This document shows, one piece after another, positions 1-4,372 of a DNA stretch of 6,669 nt; position 1 is the first letter of the stretch, and each line of letters starts with the position of its first letter. The notes under the pieces were generated by a model. The model was not told where the DNA came from. It did not search any database and saw only the letters and a list, made by a program, of their open reading frames with translations. Position numbers and translations under genes: made by a program. Source of the stretch: Sphingomonadales bacterium UBA7473 (GTDB lineage: Bacteria; Pseudomonadota; Alphaproteobacteria; Sphingomonadales; Sphingomonadaceae). The DNA lies in contig DLOX01000018.1 in assembly GCA_002478575.1 (NCBI GenBank), positions 1 to 6,669 of the forward strand, written 5' to 3'.

Positions 1-81
1 CATGGAGGCATGGATTCCGGGTCAAGCCCGGAATGACTCGCAGTTTTAGTTTTGAGCTGCTGCGCTTTAGCGCGGACTCGT
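1..81. other. Non-coding left edge, downstream of the ferredoxin gene
   Basis: This short stretch follows the ferredoxin stop codon, reading leftward. It contains the interspersed palindrome at 14-34 and a small perfect hairpin GCGCT-TT-AGCGC at 62-73, just after the ferredoxin stop. Read on the minus strand, neither hairpin is followed by a T-run, so no standard intrinsic terminator can be called. The 62-73 hairpin could still help end or protect the operon transcript. I see no gene here. Confidence 0.5.
14..34. repeat. Interspersed palindromic repeat (ATTCCGGG-TCAAG-CCCGGAAT)
   Basis: Perfect inverted repeat with 8-base arms (14-21 and 27-34) around the 5-base loop TCAAG. The wider sequence TGGATTCCGGGTCAAGCCCGGAATGAC is of a kind I recall as dispersed in intergenic regions of Sphingomonadales and other alphaproteobacteria. 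Only one copy lies in this window, so the repeat status comes from that recollection. It sits at the 3' side of the ferredoxin operon, where such elements often lie, and may act as an mRNA-stabilising or attenuating hairpin. It lacks a T-run and so is not a classical terminator. Confidence 0.6.
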
Positions 82-417
82 TCAACGCCCCTGCATATTC
101 CTGACCTCACCCGGGATCTTCACCGTCAGCCCATCCATCGCGTCCGTCAAACTGATCTGGCAGGCCAAGCGGCTGTAGCGCGTCGCAGAGGCCGCGAGGT
201 CCAGCATATCCTCTTCTTCCTCGCTTGCCTTGGGGAGTTTCGGGAACCAATCCGCTGCGACGATCACATGGCAAGTCGAACAAGCCATCTGCCCCTCACA
301 TGTCCCTTCCAGCGGCTGGCCGTCATTCTGCGCAATGTCCAACAGACAATCGCCTGCCTGCGCAGAAACTTGGGAAATTGGCTCCCCAGCGGCATTCAAA
401 AACTGAACCTTGATCAT
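82..417 (-). CDS. [2Fe-2S] ferredoxin, adrenodoxin/ISC type
   Basis: A 111-residue soluble plant/vertebrate-type ferredoxin fold that carries one [2Fe-2S] cluster and transfers single electrons. The ligand cysteines are visible as Cys40, Cys46, Cys49 and Cys86 (C-X5-C-X2-C-X36-C), within the signature CEGQMACSTCHV that marks the adrenodoxin/ISC-Fdx branch. The acidic stretch EEEED at about 66-70 matches the region that contacts redox partners in this family. Length is normal for the branch. The ATG at 417-415 overlaps the stop of the upstream IscS-type desulfurase in ATGA, so translation is probably coupled and it is the last gene of the operon. In ISC systems this ferredoxin supplies electrons for cluster assembly on IscU; that role is inferred here, since no scaffold gene is in view. 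It could instead serve a P450 or another oxygenase, but the desulfurase neighbours favour sulfur or Fe-S chemistry. Confidence 0.93.
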   Translation of the reverse strand: MIKVQFLNAAGEPISQVSAQAGDCLLDIAQNDGQPLEGTCEGQMACSTCHVIVAADWFPKLPKASEEEEDMLDLAASATRYSRLACQISLTDAMDGLTVKIPGEVRNMQGR

Positions 418-1508
418 GCCGCCAAGCTAGACTGACTCGCTGCTGCTGCAAAGATTAAACGAAGGCCTTCGCGCAATTCTGATCGGGTTGTGTATCGGCC
501 AAAGCCGATCCGGATCGATGACCGTGCCTCAACGTCACTCAAGCCCAACGCACGGAGCACATGGCTGGGCCGCCCGGAACCACTGGCACAAGCAGACCCG
601 GCCGAAAAGGCAACGCCGCGGACATCGGACATCAACCGTGCTGCATCGACGCCTTCACAGCGCAAATTGAGATTGCCTTTGTAGCGATCTGAAGAAGAAG
701 GCCCGTTCAGCTCCCAACCGCGCGGGATAAGGGCCATGGCTTCATCGAAAAGCAATTTCACATGGTCGGCATCAGCTTCCATTCGTTGACGGGCAATTGT
801 GGCCGCTGTTCCAAAACCCACGCAAAGCGCAGGCGACAAAGTTCCCGAGCGCAGCCCGCCCTCTTGGCCTCCGCCCAGTAGCAACGGCTCAATCTCCACG
901 CCATTCTTCACCCAAAGCGCGCCAATGCCTTTGGGGCCGTGAATCTTATGCGCGCTGATCGCAATCAAGTCAGGGCCACTGGGTACCGGGATTCGTCCAA
1001 AGCCCTGCACGGCATCGCACAAGAACAATGCTCCTGCCGCTTGGGCCTGCTTTGCCAGTTTCGCGACCGGCGCTATGGCCCCAATCTCATTGTTCACAAG
1101 CATAGCGGCAACCAAAGCAACAGTGCCTGGAATCTCCTGCTTCGCATTGGGCAAGCCATGATCATCAAGCGTTAAAAACCGCAACGAACGCTTCTTAGCT
1201 TTCAGCCATTCGGCCGTATCGAGAACAGCGGCATGTTCGGTAGGGGAAACCATCAAGCCCCCAGCCCGCGTACAACGCATCGCCCAGTTGATCGCTTCAG
1301 TCGCGCCGCTCGTAAAATAGAGCTTCCCGCCTGGCGGCAGCAATGCAGAAACGGCTTCTCTCGCGACCTCCACCATGGCTGCCGCTTCTCGGCCGAGCTT
1401 ATGGGTTGAATGGGGATTGCCGAATTTCTCCGTAATCCAAGGGAGCATGGCCCCGCGCACTTCCGGCGCGAGCGGGGTTGTTGCTTGATAGTCGAGATAA
1501 ACAGTCAC
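414..1508 (-). CDS. Cysteine desulfurase, IscS-type (second of a tandem pair)
   Basis: PLP-dependent class V aminotransferase-fold enzyme that converts L-cysteine to L-alanine and leaves a persulfide on its active-site cysteine. With the GTG at 1508 it is 364 residues and begins MTVYLDYQATTPLAPEV, the usual N-terminus of the family. An earlier in-frame GTG at 1526 would add six residues. The GTG at 1508 forms a GTGA overlap with the stop of the upstream desulfurase, which supports it. Visible residues in this numbering: His92 (TEH) stacking on PLP, Asn139/Asn140 (VNNE), Asp165 and Gln168 (CDAVQ), Lys188 in SAHKIHGPKG forming the Schiff base, Arg220 in the IscS-like RSGTL motif, and catalytic Cys307 in SAGSACASG. 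All key residues are present, so it should be active. It ends in ATGA overlap with the ferredoxin start. Length is somewhat short of E. coli IscS (404). Physiological acceptor (IscU, SUF, tRNA thiolation) cannot be told from the sequence. Confidence 0.9.
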   Translation of the reverse strand: MTVYLDYQATTPLAPEVRGAMLPWITEKFGNPHSTHKLGREAAAMVEVAREAVSALLPPGGKLYFTSGATEAINWAMRCTRAGGLMVSPTEHAAVLDTAEWLKAKKRSLRFLTLDDHGLPNAKQEIPGTVALVAAMLVNNEIGAIAPVAKLAKQAQAAGALFLCDAVQGFGRIPVPSGPDLIAISAHKIHGPKGIGALWVKNGVEIEPLLLGGGQEGGLRSGTLSPALCVGFGTAATIARQRMEADADHVKLLFDEAMALIPRGWELNGPSSSDRYKGNLNLRCEGVDAARLMSDVRGVAFSAGSACASGSGRPSHVLRALGLSDVEARSSIRIGFGRYTTRSELREGLRLIFAAAASQSSLAA

Positions 1509-2560
1509 GGCTTGATGCGTTTCCACACATCAAGGAACCGATATACATCTGCCCTGCTGGTTTCGGGGCCAAAACTTACGCGTACCACTTCGTTCGCTTC
1601 CTTCTCGTCCCAGCCCATCGCTGCCAACACATGGCTTGATTTAAGAGTACCTGATGAACAGGCACTTCCGGCTGAAACTGCAACCCCTGCCATATCGAAT
1701 TGAATCAACTGGGCCGATGCGGCAAGCCCCGGCATGCGATAAGAGGCAATTGTCGCGATACGGGGAGACGAACGCGCGACGACTTGACCGCCGGCGGCTT
1801 CAATCGCGCCATCCAAATGGGCTCTTAAATCGCTTGCCCGCTCTACCCAGCCACGATTGGCCTCTGCTGCGGCGGCGAATGCCATAGCACCGGGTACGTC
1901 TTCGGTGCCTGTCCGATATCCCTGTTCTTGGCCACCGATGGGTGCGATTGCCGTGAGATCCTTGACCAACAAAGCCCCCATCCCCGGCGGACCACCCATC
2001 TTATGGGCGGAGATAGAAATCATATCGGCATCGGGGAGGTTGGTTTTCCCGGCCGTCTGCGCACAATCGCAGAGGAACAGTCCGCCCGCAGCGCGGACGC
2101 GTTCGCCCAGCGTTTCCACCGCTTGGATAATCCCCGTTTCATTATTGGCATGCTGGATGACGACCAACGGTTGCCGCGCGCCCAAAGCGCCAAGTCGCCC
2201 CTCAAGCGCATCAGGGGCAACGGTGCCATCAGGCAGAACCGGCAAGAAATAGGCTTTGGGTGCAGCGCGATGAACCACAACATGCTCTGTTGCGCCGACC
2301 AGCGTAGCGTCCGCCGCCGTGCGCACCATCGCGATTCTTAAAGCCTCACTTGCGCCGCTGGTGAAGATCAGATGCCCATCCCAGCCAAGCGCAGCCTTGA
2401 TCCGTTCCCGCGCATTTTCGAGCATGGCGCGCGCAGCTCTACCCTCAGCATGCGGCGATGATGCATTGGCCCATTGCTCAGCGGCTTCCATCCATGCAGC
2501 TTTTGCGGTCGCCAGCATCGGCGTTGTGGCCGCATGATCAAGATAAAGCCGTTGATTCAA
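1505..2560 (-). CDS. Cysteine desulfurase, NifS-type (first of a tandem pair), TTG start
   Basis: PLP-dependent cysteine desulfurase of 351 residues and first gene of the operon. The open frame runs back to a stop at 2638-2636, yet it contains no ATG or GTG before the conserved YLDHAATTP motif. The only candidates are TTG at 2629, 2623, 2572 and 2560. I chose 2560 because it gives the family-typical length before YLDHAATTP, and because a promoter-like box at 2597-2606 lies downstream of the two farthest TTGs. A weak GGA lies 7-9 bases upstream. Counted from 2560: His93 (TEH), Asn139/Asn140 (ANNE), Asp165 and Gln168 (CDCAQ), Lys187 in SAHKMGGPPG (Schiff base), and Cys301 in SAGSACSSG (persulfide carrier). 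RTGTEDVPG resembles the NifS-type GTENVPG rather than the IscS RSGTL of its partner. The 3' end overlaps the next gene in GTGA. Function as an active desulfurase is likely; its specific sulfur acceptor is unknown. Confidence 0.88.
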   Translation of the reverse strand: MNQRLYLDHAATTPMLATAKAAWMEAAEQWANASSPHAEGRAARAMLENARERIKAALGWDGHLIFTSGASEALRIAMVRTAADATLVGATEHVVVHRAAPKAYFLPVLPDGTVAPDALEGRLGALGARQPLVVIQHANNETGIIQAVETLGERVRAAGGLFLCDCAQTAGKTNLPDADMISISAHKMGGPPGMGALLVKDLTAIAPIGGQEQGYRTGTEDVPGAMAFAAAAEANRGWVERASDLRAHLDGAIEAAGGQVVARSSPRIATIASYRMPGLAASAQLIQFDMAGVAVSAGSACSSGTLKSSHVLAAMGWDEKEANEVVRVSFGPETSRADVYRFLDVWKRIKP

Positions 2561-2574
2561 TCGATTATCCAAAA

Positions 2575-2593
2575 GATTGCGAAACCCGCAATC
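2575..2593. promoter_or_regulatory. Candidate operator: perfect 7-5-7 inverted repeat
   Basis: GATTGCG (2575-2581), spacer AAACC, CGCAATC (2587-2593): a 19-base perfect dyad in the only real intergenic region between two divergent units. It overlaps the proposed rightward -35 element and the likely start site of leftward transcription, the position expected of a repressor site. MarR-family dimers bind dyads of about this size, and a MarR-like gene lies at 3340-3786 in the rightward unit. Read leftward, the same bases would form an RNA hairpin followed by TTTT at the 5' end of the desulfurase mRNA, so a role as a weak attenuator or 5' stabiliser is an alternative. The dyad is directly visible; the regulator is inferred. 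Confidence 0.45.
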
Positions 2594-2606
2594 ATCCCTA
2601 TATAGG
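2577..2606 (+). promoter_or_regulatory. Candidate promoter for the hydrolase-MarR unit
   Basis: TTGCGA (2577-2582) as -35 and TATATA (2599-2604) as -10 with a 16-base spacer; TATAGG at 2601-2606 would give 18. The CCTATATAGG context resembles alphaproteobacterial housekeeping promoters. Transcription would begin near 2611, leaving a leader of about 60 bases before the ATG at 2671. Confidence 0.4.
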
Positions 2607-2629
2607 CCGCAGTTCCGGTGCAACGGCAA
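2597..2629 (-). promoter_or_regulatory. Candidate promoter for the desulfurase-ferredoxin operon
   Basis: On the minus strand TTGCCG (2629-2624) could be a -35 and TATATA (2604-2599) a -10, with a rather long 19-base spacer. The -10 box is the same self-complementary CCTATATAGG proposed for the rightward promoter. Transcription would start near 2592, just upstream of the TTG codons at 2572 and 2560 but past those at 2629 and 2623, which supports the short start for the first desulfurase. The -35 match is weak. Confidence 0.3.
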
Positions 2630-2670
2630 CCGCCTTCACCCATCCACATTTTGCTAATCTTGCGAGACCC

Positions 2671-3327
2671 ATGCCTGAAGTCATCATACCCGGCCCAGAA
2701 GGCCGCCTCGAAGGTCGTTTCAACCCCGGTCCACGTCCCCGTGCGCCCGTTGCCATGATCTTGCATCCTCACCCGCAAGCCGGGGGAACGATGAACAATC
2801 GCATCACACAGGCTCTCTATCAGACCTTTGTGAAGCGCGGCTTTGCGACCTTGCGCTTCAACTTCCGTGGCGTTGGCAAGTCTCAGGGAACCTTTGACAA
2901 TGGCATTGGCGAACTCTCTGATGCCGCATCGGCTTTGGATTGGGTGCAGTCTTTTCACCCTGAAGCGCAGCAGACTTGGGTTGCGGGCTATAGCTTTGGT
3001 GCGCTGATCGGCATGCAGCTGTTGATGCGTCGCCCGGAAATTCGTGGTTTCATCTCGATTGCGCCTCCAGCCAATATGTATGACTTCAGCTTCTTGGCTC
3101 CTTGCCCGTCATCCGGCATTTTGGTGCAAGGAACGGCGGACGAAGTGGTGACACCGATCGCCGTGCAGAAGCTTGTCGACAAGCTGCGGACGCAGCGGCA
3201 CATCACCATCCACCATGATGAAATCAAAGGCGCCAACCATTTCTTTGAAAATGAAATGACAGAGATGATGGGATCGGTTGATCGCTATCTTGATATGCGC
3301 CTCGATCCGAACTGCCCTATCCGGTAA
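2671..3327 (+). CDS. Alpha/beta hydrolase, COG2945 type
   Basis: A 218-residue cytoplasmic alpha/beta-hydrolase without signal peptide or membrane segment. The triad is visible: Ser108 in the nucleophile elbow GYSFG, Asp157 in GTADEVVTP, and His190 in KGANHFF. The segment HPHPQAGGTMNN (32-43) and the motif LRFNFRGVGKSQG (61-73) are hallmarks of the small hydrolases grouped as COG2945. The length is typical and there is no lid insertion. The frame is open back to 2458, but the ATG at 2671 starts the family-like MPEVIIPGPEGRLEG; the upstream part would run across the promoter region and into the divergent desulfurase gene. A GAG lies shortly upstream as a weak ribosome site. It is divergent from the desulfurase operon and 12 bases ahead of the MarR-like gene. 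Substrate is unknown: esterase or acyl-hydrolase activity is the general expectation for the fold. Confidence 0.88.
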   Translation: MPEVIIPGPEGRLEGRFNPGPRPRAPVAMILHPHPQAGGTMNNRITQALYQTFVKRGFATLRFNFRGVGKSQGTFDNGIGELSDAASALDWVQSFHPEAQQTWVAGYSFGALIGMQLLMRRPEIRGFISIAPPANMYDFSFLAPCPSSGILVQGTADEVVTPIAVQKLVDKLRTQRHITIHHDEIKGANHFFENEMTEMMGSVDRYLDMRLDPNCPIR

Positions 3328-3339
3328 AGTCCATATCCT

Positions 3340-3786
3340 ATGCCTGATCTTCGTGAGACATTGCTTGGCCTGTTCACAGAGGTCGCCATTGTTGAACATT
3401 TGGTACGAACGCGGATTGAGCGAACTTTTCCCGATGGGCTGGAGGCTGCCCATTTTGGGATTATCAACTATTTCATCCGCAATCGGCCAACACCCGATTC
3501 TGTTGCAGGGATCGCTTGGGCTTTTCAAGAGGGTGAAGAGCGGGTTGCCGTGCAAGTTGAGCAGCTCGAAAAGCTTGGCTATGTAAGCGTTGTTCCCGGT
3601 ATCCGAGCCACCGACGCCATGGTCTTTGTAACCGACGCCGGCCGCGCGGCGCAGTCAGCTGAGCTGGACCGGATGGGCCCTGACTTTGAGCAATTGGTCG
3701 CTGAAATTCCCTTCGAGGAACTTCAGATCACCAATCGCGTGCTGCACGAAATTCGGCTGGTGCTTGACAATCTACCGGATCGTTAG
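3340..3786 (+). CDS. MarR-family-like winged-helix transcriptional regulator
   Basis: A 148-residue protein of MarR size and layout. There is an N-terminal dimerisation helix (about 5-30), a winged helix-turn-helix (about 35-105) with LEAAHFGIINYF as the first helix, a probable recognition helix around EERVAVQVEQLEKLGYV (66-82), a wing, and the family-like VTDAGRAA after the wing (97-104). A long C-terminal dimerisation helix ends at LDNLPDR. The wing (PGIRATDAMVFV) lacks the usual DxRD acidic/basic pattern, so its DNA contacts may differ from classic MarR. It begins 12 bases after the hydrolase stop with no strong ribosome site, consistent with co-transcription and coupling. The dyad at 2575-2593 is a possible target, giving autoregulation and perhaps control of the divergent desulfurase operon; that is inference. 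Its stop overlaps the convergent tspO stop. Ligand unknown. Confidence 0.75.
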   Translation: MPDLRETLLGLFTEVAIVEHLVRTRIERTFPDGLEAAHFGIINYFIRNRPTPDSVAGIAWAFQEGEERVAVQVEQLEKLGYVSVVPGIRATDAMVFVTDAGRAAQSAELDRMGPDFEQLVAEIPFEELQITNRVLHEIRLVLDNLPDR

Positions 3787-4340
3787 AGCAATATTTCGGC
3801 CGCTGGCGTCGGCGGCACGAACAGTTCAGCATCCGGGTTCATACTATCCATCTGGAAATTGAGGATGGATGCGGCGAAAATCCAGACCAGATAAGGCACC
3901 ATCAGCCAAGCCGCAGCTTTCCTGATCTTGCCGACGGCAAAGGTCGTCGCAACCGCCAGAATGAGCAGAACGAGGATCAGAATCAGCGCCAAAGAAACTT
4001 GGTGCGCCCCAAAGAAGAGCGGCGTCCAAGCCAGGTTCACCAGAAACTGAACCGCGAACAGGCCAAGCGCCATTGGTCGCCCCTTAGCCCCACGAGCATG
4101 GATCACCATGGCAAGCACGATGCCCAGCATGATGTAGAGCACACTCCACACCGCAGGAAAGACCCAATAAGGCGGAAAAAGCTCTGGTTTCTGCAGCGCT
4201 TCGAACCAGCGATTGTCGCTGCCAGCGCTCACGCTATTGCCCGATAGAAACCCCAAGAAAAGCAGGCCTGGCACCGTGACCAAGGCGATCCGGAAAAAGG
4301 ACATCCGCAACTGTTGCTGTGAAGCGATTTCGCCCATCAT
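3783..4340 (-). CDS. tspO: TspO/MBR family tryptophan-rich sensory protein
   Basis: A 185-residue inner-membrane protein with five predicted helices (about 14-33, 57-80, 88-106, 113-135, 142-161), as in TspO/peripheral benzodiazepine receptor proteins. Family motifs are clear: WFEALQKPELFPPYWVFP (45-62) with Trp65, the NLAWTPLFFG segment (102-111), and PYLVWIFAASILN (149-161). TspO proteins bind porphyrins and sterols and modulate tetrapyrrole metabolism and stress responses; in Rhodobacter TspO affects photosynthesis-gene expression. This one is longer than the common 155-165 residues because of about 12 extra N-terminal residues and a C-terminal tail after helix five rich in Pro and Ala. 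ATG codons at 4340 and 4337 are adjacent; GAGG at 4346-4343 is 2 and 5 bases away respectively, so 4337 may be the true start. It lies 32 bases after the TonB-dependent receptor and is probably co-transcribed. Its stop interleaves with the MarR-like stop. Confidence 0.92.
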   Translation of the reverse strand: MMGEIASQQQLRMSFFRIALVTVPGLLFLGFLSGNSVSAGSDNRWFEALQKPELFPPYWVFPAVWSVLYIMLGIVLAMVIHARGAKGRPMALGLFAVQFLVNLAWTPLFFGAHQVSLALILILVLLILAVATTFAVGKIRKAAAWLMVPYLVWIFAASILNFQMDSMNPDAELFVPPTPAAEILL

Positions 4341-4346
4341 TTCCTC
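4341..4346 (-). promoter_or_regulatory. Ribosome binding site of tspO
   Basis: GAGGAA on the minus strand lies directly before two consecutive ATG codons (4340 and 4337). The best spacing, 5 bases from GAGG, is to the second ATG. It is the clearest Shine-Dalgarno sequence I noticed in the window and suggests that tspO is translated independently of the receptor gene upstream. Confidence 0.55.
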
Positions 4347-4372
4347 ATTTCTAACAAGATCACCCTAGCGCG

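Noticed and set aside
52..435. 127-codon plus-strand frame covering the ferredoxin gene
   Set aside because: It is antisense to a ferredoxin with all four cluster cysteines; a shadow frame.
1509..1526. Six-residue N-terminal extension of the IscS-type desulfurase from GTG 1526
   Set aside because: GTG 1508 gives the family-typical N-terminus and a GTGA overlap with the preceding stop; the extension cannot be excluded but is less likely.
2458..2670. Upstream extension of the hydrolase frame back to 2458
   Set aside because: It would overlap the divergent desulfurase gene and cross the promoter-like box; the ATG at 2671 gives the normal family length.
2557..2958. 133-codon open frame on the minus strand across the control region and the hydrolase gene
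   Set aside because: Mostly antisense to the hydrolase, no domain-like features; it only touches the desulfurase start by chance, out of frame.
3799..3816. Hairpin GCCGC-N8-GCGGC near the convergent stops as a bidirectional terminator
   Set aside because: It lies inside the tspO coding end and has no T-run on either strand, so it is most likely coding-sequence coincidence.
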